A DNA stretch of 64,000 nucleotides from Sphingopyxis sp. (GTDB lineage Bacteria; Pseudomonadota; Alphaproteobacteria; Sphingomonadales; Sphingomonadaceae). The stretch spans positions 1 to 64,000 of the forward strand of contig PNNB01000050.1 in assembly GCA_013823985.1 (NCBI GenBank), read 5' to 3'. The translations under genes were made by a program, and so were the position numbers. Numbering within the stretch: the stretch's first letter is position 1; each line of letters opens with the position of its first letter. Under the pieces are notes generated by a model that worked only from the letters and a program-made list of their open reading frames with translations, was not told where the DNA came from and did not search any database. This document shows positions 33,973-42,423 of this stretch, piece by piece.

Positions 33973-34488
33973 ATGCCCCGTAAAGTTTGTGTCGTACCCC
34001 GCTCTGTCGATCCGCGCCCTTTGGTGGAGCGCGAACTGGTTGAGCCCCTTTCCGAAGCCAAGGGGCGGGCGCGTAGCCGGACGGTGACCGTCAATCTGGC
34101 GGAATCGCCTTTGTCCTGGCTCTATGCGCGCGGCTTTGTGTCTGACCGGCAATTGCTTGCGGGCGAAACCTTGCGGGCGGATTATACCGCCGCGGTGCTG
34201 GAACCGCGGGTGACGATGCGCTGGGACCCTGTTCCCCATGGCCATGCCAAGCGGGGAGCGCCTTCCGGGCTAACCCCCAGCGAGCGGATGGTGGCGGCAA
34301 AAGCGCGCTTTGATGCCGCGATTGCGGTGGTCGGGCCGGACCTTGCCGATATCGCGTGGCGCGTGGTGTGCGCGGGTGAGGCGATGTCTGCTGCCGAGCG
34401 GGCCTTGGCATGGCCGGTGCGCTCGGGCCGGCTGGTGCTGAAAATCGCGCTCGACCGGCTGGCGGATTTTTACAAGCTACCCCATTAG
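33973..34488 (+). CDS. DUF6456 domain protein
   Basis: This 171-residue protein has the alphaproteobacterial DUF6456 pattern: a conserved N-terminal stretch NLAESPLSWLYARG, a middle LTPSERMVAAKARFDAAI, then a helical end with LADIAWRVVCAGEAMSAAERALAWPVRSGRLVLKIALDRLADFY in order. The function is unknown; the fold of the C-terminal part suggests nucleic acid binding. It stands alone, divergent from the XRE regulator and convergent with the ABC-F gene. Confidence 0.82.
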   Translation: MPRKVCVVPRSVDPRPLVERELVEPLSEAKGRARSRTVTVNLAESPLSWLYARGFVSDRQLLAGETLRADYTAAVLEPRVTMRWDPVPHGHAKRGAPSGLTPSERMVAAKARFDAAIAVVGPDLADIAWRVVCAGEAMSAAERALAWPVRSGRLVLKIALDRLADFYKLPH

Positions 34489-34495
34489 GCCCTGC

Positions 34496-36298
34496 TTAAC
34501 CCGCCATTTCCTCCACCAGCATCGCCAGTTCCAGCCAGCGTTCCTCGGCCGCCTCCTTTTCGGCGCGCAATGCATCGCACTTCGCGGTCAGTTCGGAAAA
34601 GCGCGCCGGGTTGCGGGTGTAGAGCGCGGGGTCGGCCATCTCGGTTTCTGCGGCTGCAATCTCCGCGTCAATCGCCTCGATCCGCCCCGGCAACAGATCA
34701 TAGTCGCGCTGGTCCTTATAGGATAATTTGGCGGGGCGGGCAGGGGGTTTGGGGGTGGATTGCTCCGCCGGTGCAGCCTTGTCCGATTTCTTGCGGGAAT
34801 CATTGGTGTCGCGACGGTCGCGTTTGGCTTCCCAGTCGGCATAGCCGCCGGCGATAATATCGACCTTGCCCGACCCGTCGAGGCCGAGCGTTAGGTTCAC
34901 CGTGCGGTCGAGGAAATCACGGTCGTGGCTGACGATCAGGACGGTGCCGTCATAATCGGCGATCACCTCCTGCAACAAATCCAGCGTTTCCAGATCGAGG
35001 TCGTTGGTCGGCTCGTCCAGCACGAGCAAATTTGCCTCCCGCGCAAATTCGCGGGCGAGCAAGATGCGTGACTGTTCGCCGCCCGACAGCGTGCCAATGC
35101 GCGCTTCGATCAGTTCGGGGTCGAACAGGAATTCCTTGAGATAGCCCTGCACATGCTTGCGCACCCCGCGCACGTCGATCCAGTCGCTGCCGTCGGCGAG
35201 CACGTCGCGCACACGCTTTTCGGGCGACAGCAACTTGCGCTGCTGGTCGATGACAATACCGGTCAGCGTCGGCGACAGGGTGATGCTGCCGGTGTCGGGC
35301 TGCGTCTCGCCCGTCAAAATGCGGATCAGCGTGGTCTTCCCAGTGCCGTTGGCGCCAACAATACCGATCCGGTCCCCGCGCTGGATACGCAGCGTGAAAT
35401 CCTTGATGATCGTCCGCTCGCCAAAGCTTTTACCGACACTTTCGGCGTTGATGACCGTCTTGGTCTTGCTGTCATCGCTGGCCGCAGCCAGCTTTGCGGT
35501 GCCCTGCGGCCCCATCATCGCCGCCCGCGCCGCGCGCATTTCATAGAGCTTGGCGAGCCGCCCCTGGTTACGCTTGCGCCGCGCGGTCACGCCGCGTTCC
35601 AGCCAGTGCGCCTCGATCTTCAGCTTCGCGTCCAGCCGGTCGGCGTTGCGCGCATCTTCGGCATAAACCCGCTCGGTCCAGGCATCATATCCGCCAAAGC
35701 CGATTTCATTCCGCCGCAGCAAGCCCCGGTCCAGCCAGAATGTCTGCCGCGTCAAACGCGTCAAAAAGGTACGGTCATGGCTGATGACCATGAACGCACC
35801 ACGATAACGGGTCAGCCAGTCTTCGAGCCATTCGATGGCGGCCAGATCAAGGTGGTTGGTCGGCTCATCCAGCAGTAAAAGATCCGGCTCGCTTGCCAAT
35901 GCACGGCAAATCGCGGCGCGCCGTTTTTCGCCGCCGCTCGCGGTCTTCGCCTCACGGTCAAGGTCGATGCCCAACTGGTCCGCAATCGCACGCACGGCAT
36001 ATTCGGGCGGGCCCTTTTCGCCATGCACCGCAAAATCGACCAGCCGGTCAAAAGAGGCAACGTCAGGGTCTTGGTCGAGCATCACAATATTCGTGCCCGG
36101 CACCACCACGCGCTTGCCCTTGTCCGCCTCGACCGTTCCGGCAACCAGTTTCATCAACGTGGTCTTGCCCGCACCATTGCGCCCGATCAGCGCCAACCGG
36201 TCCCGCGCGCCGATGAACAGGTTGATATCCTCGAACAACCAGCCGCCACCCTGCTGCAGGGCGAGATTTTCAAAGGCAAAGACAGGAGGCTGGGACAT
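34496..36298 (-). CDS. uup: ABC-F family ATPase (Uup-like)
   Basis: From the ATG at 36298 (MSQPPVFAFENLALQQG) the protein has 600 residues; the longer frame to 36436 lacks support. It contains two ABC ATPase domains without membrane segments: Walker A GRNGAGKTT and GANGTGKTT, signature SGGEKRRAAICRAL and SGGEQSRILLARE, and Walker B LLLDEPTNHLD and LVLDEPTNDLD. A C-terminal coiled coil (about 530-600) is typical of Uup. ABC-F proteins act on the ribosome or DNA structures rather than in transport. Confidence 0.92.
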   Translation of the reverse strand: MSQPPVFAFENLALQQGGGWLFEDINLFIGARDRLALIGRNGAGKTTLMKLVAGTVEADKGKRVVVPGTNIVMLDQDPDVASFDRLVDFAVHGEKGPPEYAVRAIADQLGIDLDREAKTASGGEKRRAAICRALASEPDLLLLDEPTNHLDLAAIEWLEDWLTRYRGAFMVISHDRTFLTRLTRQTFWLDRGLLRRNEIGFGGYDAWTERVYAEDARNADRLDAKLKIEAHWLERGVTARRKRNQGRLAKLYEMRAARAAMMGPQGTAKLAAASDDSKTKTVINAESVGKSFGERTIIKDFTLRIQRGDRIGIVGANGTGKTTLIRILTGETQPDTGSITLSPTLTGIVIDQQRKLLSPEKRVRDVLADGSDWIDVRGVRKHVQGYLKEFLFDPELIEARIGTLSGGEQSRILLAREFAREANLLVLDEPTNDLDLETLDLLQEVIADYDGTVLIVSHDRDFLDRTVNLTLGLDGSGKVDIIAGGYADWEAKRDRRDTNDSRKKSDKAAPAEQSTPKPPARPAKLSYKDQRDYDLLPGRIEAIDAEIAAAETEMADPALYTRNPARFSELTAKCDALRAEKEAAEERWLELAMLVEEMAG

Positions 36299-36425
36299 GG
36301 CTGCGCGGATAGGGGGAGGGCGTTGGCAATGCAACCCTGTGGCTTTGTTCCTCGGGTCGGTCACCCCGAACTTGTTTCTACCGCGCGCGCGCTTTAGGAC
36401 CCAAGCCAAGCGAAAGGCCTCACAT

Positions 36426-37274
36426 ATGCGCACCATCTACCTCAACGGCAGCTACATCCTAGAAAGCGAAGGCAAGGTGTCGGTATTCGACCGCGGCTTT
36501 CTGTTTTCCGACTCGGTATATGAAGTGGTCTCGGTACTGGATGGAAAGCTCGTCGATTTTGACGGGCATGTGCAGCGTCTAGCACGGTCTTTGGGGGAGC
36601 TTGGCATCGCAGGCGCCCCTGACGCCGACGCATGGCTGACGATTTGCCGCGAACTGGTTGCGCGCAATGCGGTGGAGGAGGGCATGATCTATTGGCAGGT
36701 CACACGCGGTGCACCGGCGGATCGGGATTTCGTTTTTCCCGCGCCCGGTACCGCGCCGACAATATTGGCCTTTTCACAAAGCCGCATCCTTGCCGACAAC
36801 CCATTGGCTGCACGTGGAATCCATGTCGTCACCTTGCCCGATCTGCGCTGGGGCCGGGCGGACATAAAGACCACACAATTGCTCTATGCATCGATGATGA
36901 AAAACGAAGCCATCGCCCGCGGCGCGGATGATGCATGGATGGTGCGCGACGGCTTCATCACCGAGGGAACCGCCCAAAACGCGCATATCATCACAAAGTC
37001 GGGCACATTGGTCACCCACCCGCTCAACCGCGAAATATTGCACGGCATAACCCGGGCAGCGGTTCTTCCCTTGGCGGGGCATCCTATTGAAGAGCGGCCT
37101 TTTTCTGTCACCGAAGCGGAACAAGCAGCCGAAGCGTTTGTTTCCTCCGCCTCTGGCTTTGTAATGCCGGTTGTACGGATAAATGATCATATAATCGGGG
37201 ATGGAAAACCCGGTTCGGCAACCGTTCAGCTTCGCAAAGCCTATATCGATTGGGCACGTCGTACCGCCAAATGA
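36426..37274 (+). CDS. dat: D-amino acid aminotransferase (class IV, PLP)
   Basis: From the ATG at 36426 the protein has 282 residues; the frame is open far upstream but that part overlaps the opposite ABC-F gene. Class IV aminotransferase features are present: FDRGFLFSDSVYEVV near the start, the PLP lysine in the DIKTTQLLYASMMKNEA region, and the DGFITEGTAQNAHII block. It interconverts D-alanine and D-glutamate for cell wall synthesis. A branched-chain aminotransferase-like role is less likely given the length and motifs. Confidence 0.9.
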   Translation: MRTIYLNGSYILESEGKVSVFDRGFLFSDSVYEVVSVLDGKLVDFDGHVQRLARSLGELGIAGAPDADAWLTICRELVARNAVEEGMIYWQVTRGAPADRDFVFPAPGTAPTILAFSQSRILADNPLAARGIHVVTLPDLRWGRADIKTTQLLYASMMKNEAIARGADDAWMVRDGFITEGTAQNAHIITKSGTLVTHPLNREILHGITRAAVLPLAGHPIEERPFSVTEAEQAAEAFVSSASGFVMPVVRINDHIIGDGKPGSATVQLRKAYIDWARRTAK

Positions 37275-37302
37275 TCGGTCCGTGCTATGTAGGAGTTAGA
37301 AT

Positions 37303-38019
37303 ATGCGTAAGTTGATTTTGGCAGCGCTTTTGGCAGCGGGCAGCATGACAGCGGGGGAAGCGATGGCAACGCAGGTAAATATCACGACGACAAATCCGGT
37401 CATTGACCTGACGATCAGCGACACTGTCGAAGCCAAGCCCGACATCGCGACATTTTCCACAGGCGTCCAGACCCTCGCCCCAACCGCGAGCGAAGCGGTG
37501 CGCCAGAATAATGTGCAAATGGCGTCGGTCGTCGCACGACTGAAAAAACTGGGTATTGCCGACAAGGACATCCAGACCACCCAAATCAGCCTGAACCAGC
37601 AGTTCGACTATCGCGATGGCCAGCAGGTTTTCAAAGGCTATCAGGCATCCAACATGGTCAATGCCAAATTGCGCGACCTGAAAAAGCTCGGCGCGTTTCT
37701 GGATGCGCTGGCGGTGGATGGCGCGACCAATTTCAACGGTCCGACCTTCGGCATCGACGACGATAGCAAATACCGCGAAATGGCCCGCGACAAGGTGTGG
37801 GCGACCGCAATGGCCCGAGCCAAATCGATGGCGCAAAAGGCAGGCTACACCAATGTGCGCGTGCTGCGTGTTGAAGAAACCGAAGGCCAGGGCGGCGGCT
37901 ATCAGCCCGTGCCGATGATGGCCCGTGCCATGGACGCGTCTGAAAAGTCGACGCCGATTGCGCCGGGCGAACTCAGCGTCGGGGCGACGGTTTCTTTCAC
38001 CTTTGAAATGGTGAAGTGA
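37303..38019 (+). CDS. SIMPL domain (DUF541) periplasmic protein
   Basis: This 238-residue protein has a signal peptide (MRKLILAALLAAGSMTAGEAMA) and the SIMPL/DUF541 domain, shown by VEAKPDIATFSTGVQTLAPTASEA, VVARLKKLGIADKDIQTTQISLNQQF and KAGYTNVRVLRVEE in order. Family members are periplasmic or outer-membrane associated and linked to oxidative stress. It follows the dat gene by 28 bases and may share its transcript. The exact role is unknown. Confidence 0.88.
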   Translation: MRKLILAALLAAGSMTAGEAMATQVNITTTNPVIDLTISDTVEAKPDIATFSTGVQTLAPTASEAVRQNNVQMASVVARLKKLGIADKDIQTTQISLNQQFDYRDGQQVFKGYQASNMVNAKLRDLKKLGAFLDALAVDGATNFNGPTFGIDDDSKYREMARDKVWATAMARAKSMAQKAGYTNVRVLRVEETEGQGGGYQPVPMMARAMDASEKSTPIAPGELSVGATVSFTFEMVK

Positions 38020-38057
38020 ATTAGGCTGAGATAGAAAATACGGGATCTATTTTTAAG

Positions 38058-38090
38058 CCCGTCACCCTGAAACAAGTTCAGGGTGACGGG
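38058..38090. repeat. REP-like perfect palindrome
   Basis: A 14-bp perfect stem (CCCGTCACCCTGAA paired with TTCAGGGTGACGGG) around a 5-base loop. It belongs to the same repeat family as 31953-32095 and 40741-40780. It follows the SIMPL gene and may also act as its terminator. Confidence 0.8.
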
Positions 38091-38250
38091 TTGCTGTGTT
38101 GTGGACGACAAGCATGACGACCGCCCCTTCAGCGACTGTTCCCAATGCCTCTATTGTCCAGCACCAGCACCCTGCACTCTCCATCAACCCTAACAAAAGG
38201 TTGATACCCCATTCAGATTGTGTTCAAGCCACATCGCTAAATGGGGGGCT

Positions 38251-38547
38251 ATGTTGAACCGGAAGAAATTTCTGTCTTTGGCCATGCTGGCCGCGATCGC
38301 CGCCTCACTGCCTGCCGAAGCACGGCGCGGTGAGCAGGATGACGCGCGGGAAGATTGGCAGAACGGCAAGGTTAAATCCTTGCGGGAAATCGAAAGCACT
38401 GTCGTCCCCCGTATGCGCGGCATGCAATATCTCGGCCCTGAATATGATCCTACCGCCCAGGTCTATCGCCTGAAATTCATCAACAAAGACCGGGTTATTT
38501 TCGTGGATGTCGATGGCAGAACGGGCAGCGTCCTGCGCCAGCGTTGA
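38251..38547 (+). CDS. PepSY-like small periplasmic protein
   Basis: From the ATG at 38251 the protein has 98 residues, with a signal peptide (MLNRKKFLSLAMLAAIAASLPAEA) and a mature part with SLREIESTVVPRMRG and a C-terminal VYRLKFINKDRVIFVDVDGRTGSVL that reads like a PepSY unit. It precedes the response regulator and kinase genes by 80 bases. Small PepSY proteins often accompany two-component systems, so it may feed into the sensing of the kinase. That role is inference. Confidence 0.78.
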   Translation: MLNRKKFLSLAMLAAIAASLPAEARRGEQDDAREDWQNGKVKSLREIESTVVPRMRGMQYLGPEYDPTAQVYRLKFINKDRVIFVDVDGRTGSVLRQR

Positions 38548-38626
38548 TAGGATTTTGCGTGCGGCGGCTAATCTGCTAGCCCATTTCCAACATCATTAAA
38601 GCATTTCAGCATTTGAAGGGGACAGC

Positions 38627-39292
38627 ATGCGCATCCTTATAGTGGAAGACGAACCGACACTCGGCCAGCAGTTAAAAACAACGCTGGAGGGCGCGGGATA
38701 TGCCGTGGATCTCTCGGTCGATGGCGAAGACGGCCATTATATGGGCTCGACCGAGAATTATGACGCCGTTATTCTCGATCTGGGTCTTCCCGAAATTGAC
38801 GGCCTGACCGTATTGGATCGCTGGCGCAAAGAGGGCCGCAAATTTCCCGTCCTCGTGCTGACCGCGCGCGATAGCTGGTCGGACAAGGTGGCCGGTCTGG
38901 ATGCCGGTGCCGACGATTATCTGGCCAAACCGTTCCAGACCGAAGAGCTGATTGCTCGGCTGCGTGCGCTGATCCGTCGTGCGTCGGGTAATGCGTCGTC
39001 GGAACTGACGGTTGGCGATGTGCGTCTCGACACGCGCTCGGGCAGGGTTACCCTTGATGGCCAGCCGGTCAAACTGACTGCGCAGGAATATAAGCTGCTA
39101 TCCTATCTGATGCACCATAAGGGCAAGGTCGTATCGCGCACCGAGTTGATCGAACATATTTACGATCAGGATTTCGACCGCGATTCCAACACCATCGAAG
39201 TGTTCGTTACCCGCATCCGCAAGAAACTGGGGCAGGATGTCATTTCGACCATCCGCGGCCTTGGATACAGCCTTGAGGAACCGGTAAGCTGA
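38627..39292 (+). CDS. OmpR/PhoP-type response regulator
   Basis: This 221-residue protein has a receiver domain (phosphoacceptor D51 in VILDLGLPEIDGL, acidic pair near residues 7-9, Lys in YLAKPF) and a C-terminal winged helix typical of OmpR (LTAQEYKLLSYLMHHKGKVVSRTELIEHIYD, then VFVTRIRKKLG). It works with the kinase encoded 26 bases downstream. The pattern is close to PhoP/QseB-like regulators; targets are unknown. Confidence 0.93.
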   Translation: MRILIVEDEPTLGQQLKTTLEGAGYAVDLSVDGEDGHYMGSTENYDAVILDLGLPEIDGLTVLDRWRKEGRKFPVLVLTARDSWSDKVAGLDAGADDYLAKPFQTEELIARLRALIRRASGNASSELTVGDVRLDTRSGRVTLDGQPVKLTAQEYKLLSYLMHHKGKVVSRTELIEHIYDQDFDRDSNTIEVFVTRIRKKLGQDVISTIRGLGYSLEEPVS

Positions 39293-39318
39293 ATCCGCCT
39301 GCCGTCATACATACGGCG

Positions 39319-40686
39319 GTGAAACCCCCGTCATGGCGGAGCCAGTTTCAGAGCACGGGTTCGCTTACCCGCCGGATGATTATCACGGCGGCAGCGTGGA
39401 TTACGATCTTGCTGATCGGCGGTGGTGCCGCGCTGGACCGGGTGCTGACCAACTCTGTTGAACAGAATTTCGATAACCAGCTCGAATATGTGCTGACCGC
39501 GATGATTGCCTCGGCCGAAATCGGTCCCGATGGCGAAATTCGGATGAACCGGCCTTTGGGCGACCAGCGTTTTCTGGAACCCAATAGCGGCCTTTACTGG
39601 CAAATCACGGGGAAGGGCGCGATGCCCTTTCCGTCGCGTTCCTTGTGGGACCGCGCCTTGAGGACACCGGCAGGCCATAATGACCAGGCCGTCCATTTCC
39701 GCGACAGCGATGAATTCCGGGACGAGCCGCTGCGTATTGCCGAACGCAATATCAAGCTGCCGGATTCGGATATAAGCTGGACCTTCATGGTCGCCCAAAG
39801 CCGTGATAGTCTGGACGGGCAGATTCAGGAATTGCGCTCTGTCCTGGTGATCAGCTTTCTGTTGCTGGCGTTGGGCCTTATCATCCTGGCGGCGTTGCAG
39901 ACATTTTACGGTCTATGGCCGCTGCGCGCGGTCCGGCAGGCGATAGCCCAGATGCGCAGCGGGCAGGAAAGCCGTGTGACCGATGCCTTGCCCGACGAGG
40001 TTATGCCCATGGTCAATGAACTCAACGCCTTATTGGATCATAATGAGAAGCAGGCTGAAGAGTCGCGGCGTCATGCCGGCAACCTCGCCCATGCGCTGAA
40101 GACGCCACTCACCGTTATCATGAACAGCGCGACCGCGCAGGCGCCGGACCTTGCGGAGACGGTGATACGCGAAGCGACGACCATGCGGCGGCAGGTGGAC
40201 CACCATCTCGCACGCGCGCGCGCCGTTGGGCGGCGCGGTCACAGCCATAGCCGCGCGCAAGTGTGGGATAGCCTTGAATCGGTCGAACGCGCGGTCAGCC
40301 GTCTCTACGCCCATGTGCGCCTCGACATGGCAGGCGACAAAACCCTCGCGGCCCGTGTGGAGCGGCAGGATCTGGACGAAATGCTCGGCAATCTGATCGA
40401 GAATGCGGCCAAATATGGCGGCGGCAGTGTGTTCGTTACGGTTGAAGATGCCGGCGACTTTGTCGAGCTGCTGGTGGAAGACGATGGCCGCGGCATCCCC
40501 GAAGGCGAACGCGAACGCCTCTTCGACCGCGGCGCGCGGTTGGATACCGGCAAACCCGGAACCGGCCTCGGCCTTGCCATTGTCCGCGATGTGGTGGAAA
40601 TCTACGGCGGCTCTGTCCGGCTGGAAGAGAGCGAGGACCTGGGTGGTCTGCTCGTGCGGTTGCGATTGCCGAAAGCTTTGGGGTGA
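39319..40686 (+). CDS. Sensor histidine kinase partner of the response regulator
   Basis: This 455-residue protein starts at GTG. Two membrane helices (about 20-42 and 175-195) bracket a periplasmic sensor domain. The H box is HAGNLAHALKTPLTVI, the N box NLIENAAKYG, and the G boxes DDGRGIP and GTGLGLAI. It phosphorylates the upstream OmpR-type regulator. The PepSY-like gene before the pair could modulate the sensor. Domain order and length are like PhoQ-type kinases of alphaproteobacteria. Confidence 0.92.
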   Translation: MKPPSWRSQFQSTGSLTRRMIITAAAWITILLIGGGAALDRVLTNSVEQNFDNQLEYVLTAMIASAEIGPDGEIRMNRPLGDQRFLEPNSGLYWQITGKGAMPFPSRSLWDRALRTPAGHNDQAVHFRDSDEFRDEPLRIAERNIKLPDSDISWTFMVAQSRDSLDGQIQELRSVLVISFLLLALGLIILAALQTFYGLWPLRAVRQAIAQMRSGQESRVTDALPDEVMPMVNELNALLDHNEKQAEESRRHAGNLAHALKTPLTVIMNSATAQAPDLAETVIREATTMRRQVDHHLARARAVGRRGHSHSRAQVWDSLESVERAVSRLYAHVRLDMAGDKTLAARVERQDLDEMLGNLIENAAKYGGGSVFVTVEDAGDFVELLVEDDGRGIPEGERERLFDRGARLDTGKPGTGLGLAIVRDVVEIYGGSVRLEESEDLGGLLVRLRLPKALG

Positions 40687-40740
40687 ATGCGAAAGTTTGA
40701 GGATGATGGTTTAAATCGTCGGCACGAGTCCCTCATACCC

Positions 40741-40780
40741 GTCACCCTGAACTTGTTTCAGGGTCTATTTGTCAGCCCAT
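40741..40780 (+). repeat. REP-like repeat, extended copy
   Basis: The unit starts GTCACCCTGAACTTGTTTC and continues with GGTCTATTTGTCAGCCCA. The whole 40-bp stretch matches the reverse complement of the right part of the doublet near 32056-32095 with about one mismatch. It lies between convergent kinase and chorismate mutase genes. Confidence 0.75.
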
Positions 40781-40835
40781 TCCTATCCGGTACGTGACAA
40801 GCCAAACCGTGGCGCACAGCTTTGCCGCCCCGCAA

Positions 40836-41123
40836 TCACCCCGCGTCGCGGATTTGCTGGTGGTGGCGGATCACTTCGTCGATGATGAAGCGCAGGAATT
40901 TCTCGGTAAAATCGGGGTCCAGCTTGGCGTCGCGGGCCAGTTGGCGCAGACGTTCGATCTGCCGTTCCTCGCGCGCCGGGTCGGCGGGGGGGAGCTCGGA
41001 CTTCGCCTTGAATTCGCCTACAGCCTGCGTGATCTTGAAACGCTCGGCGAGCATGAACACCAGTGCGGCGTCGATATTGTCGATGCTGTCGCGATAGCGG
41101 CTCAATGTGTCTTCATGGTCCAT
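40836..41123 (-). CDS. Chorismate mutase (AroQ type)
   Basis: This 95-residue all-helical protein shows the AroQ pattern: YRDSIDNIDAALVFMLAERFKITQAVGEFKA, then PADPAREERQIERLRQLA and a last helix. It converts chorismate to prephenate, leading to phenylalanine and tyrosine. It is a stand-alone short form rather than a fusion, and has no pathway genes beside it. It is divergent from the polyprenyl synthase gene, with about 95 bases between the starts. Confidence 0.9.
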   Translation of the reverse strand: MDHEDTLSRYRDSIDNIDAALVFMLAERFKITQAVGEFKAKSELPPADPAREERQIERLRQLARDAKLDPDFTEKFLRFIIDEVIRHHQQIRDAG

Positions 41124-41218
41124 AAGGCACCATCTGCCGCGATTGCCGCATCAGGACAAGAGGAAAAGCCCCATTTGCACTTGCCTTGCCGCCTCCAGCT
41201 TGCCAGAGCGGGACTGTT

Positions 41219-42232
41219 ATGACAGCTACCATTCACCAAATCGGCGGACACCGCGCACCCTCGCTGGATCCGATCCTGAAACTTGTTGCGCCCGAAATGA
41301 ACAAGGTGAACGCGGTCATCCTTGACCGTATGCAGTCGGAAATTCCCTTGATACCGGAACTCGCCGGGCATTTGATCGCCGGCGGTGGCAAGCGGATGCG
41401 GCCGATGCTGACGCTGGCCTGTGCGCGGTTGCTCGATTATCCGGGCGAACGGCACCATAAGCTGGCCGCCGCGGTGGAGTTTATCCATACCGCGACGTTG
41501 CTGCACGACGATGTTGTCGACGGCAGCGACATGCGCCGGGGCAAGACGGCAGCAAACCTGATCTTCGGAAACCCCGCCGCGGTGCTGGTCGGCGACTTCC
41601 TGTTCAGCCGCTCCTTCGAACTGATGGTCGAGGACGGATCGCTCAAGGTTCTGAAAATCCTCTCGCATGCATCCGCTGTGATTGCCGAGGGAGAAGTCAA
41701 CCAGTTGACCGCGCAACGGCAGATTGCGACGACCGAAGAAAAATATCTCGAAATCATCGGCTCGAAAACCGCTGCCCTGTTCGCCGCCGCCTGCCGGATC
41801 GCGGCGGTCGTGGCCGAAAGTGGGGAAACGCAGGAAATGGCGCTGGACGCCTATGGGCGCAACCTCGGCATCGCGTTCCAGCTGGTTGACGATGCCATTG
41901 ACTATGTGTCCGACGGGGCGACGATGGGCAAGGATATCGGCGACGATTTCCGCGACGGCAAGGTGACCCTGCCCGTGATCTTGGCGCACAGCCGGGGCTC
42001 GGCAGAGGAAAAGAAATTCTGGCATGACGCTATGCTGGGCAACCGCGTGTCCGACGACGATCTGGTGCATGCCACCACGCTGTTGCGCGCGCATGACGCG
42101 ATCGACGATACGATTGAACGCGCCCGCCATTATGGCCAGCGCGCTATCGATTCCATCGCCCATTTCCCGGGTGGCGAGGCCAAGGCGGCATTGATCGAGG
42201 CGGTCGAATTCGCCATCGCCCGCGCCTATTGA
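41219..42232 (+). CDS. ispB: Long-chain polyprenyl diphosphate synthase (IspB-like)
   Basis: From the ATG at 41219 the protein has 337 residues. Both aspartate-rich motifs are present: DDVVD at 97-101 in LLHDDVVDGSD, and DDAID at 224-228 in FQLVDDAIDYV, with GGGKRMRP near residue 55. It extends farnesyl diphosphate to the side chain of ubiquinone, probably C50 in this group, though product length cannot be read from sequence alone. The frame has an alternative upstream start with weaker support. Confidence 0.92.
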   Translation: MTATIHQIGGHRAPSLDPILKLVAPEMNKVNAVILDRMQSEIPLIPELAGHLIAGGGKRMRPMLTLACARLLDYPGERHHKLAAAVEFIHTATLLHDDVVDGSDMRRGKTAANLIFGNPAAVLVGDFLFSRSFELMVEDGSLKVLKILSHASAVIAEGEVNQLTAQRQIATTEEKYLEIIGSKTAALFAAACRIAAVVAESGETQEMALDAYGRNLGIAFQLVDDAIDYVSDGATMGKDIGDDFRDGKVTLPVILAHSRGSAEEKKFWHDAMLGNRVSDDDLVHATTLLRAHDAIDDTIERARHYGQRAIDSIAHFPGGEAKAALIEAVEFAIARAY

Positions 42233-42234
42233 TC

Positions 42235-42423
42235 ATGGACCAGCGCGAGCCCCTGTCCGACGGATTTGACCGCATCGGGCCATTCCATCCCTATCTGGTG
42301 ATGGCGTCGGTTCTGGTGCTGGATCTGCTGCTGATTTTGCTGGTCCTGTCGGCGCTGACCTATGCCGGGGACAGGATTGAGGATGTAATCTGGCCGGGCG
42401 GCAGGGAATGGGTCGACCTTTGA
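42235..42423 (+). CDS. Small single-helix membrane protein
   Basis: This is a frame of about 62 residues starting 2 bases after the IspB-like stop. It has one strong membrane helix (PYLVMASVLVLDLLLILLVLSAL) and a polar C-terminus ending EWVDL. The end overlaps the start of hrpB by 16 bases. No family is recognised. Tight packing between two real genes and a clean helix favour a real gene, but it could be a chance frame. Confidence 0.45.
   Translation: MDQREPLSDGFDRIGPFHPYLVMASVLVLDLLLILLVLSALTYAGDRIEDVIWPGGREWVDL

Noticed and set aside
35835..36425. Long N-terminal extension of the D-amino acid aminotransferase frame
   Set aside because: It lies opposite the ABC-F gene and has no family similarity; the ATG at 36426 gives the normal enzyme length.
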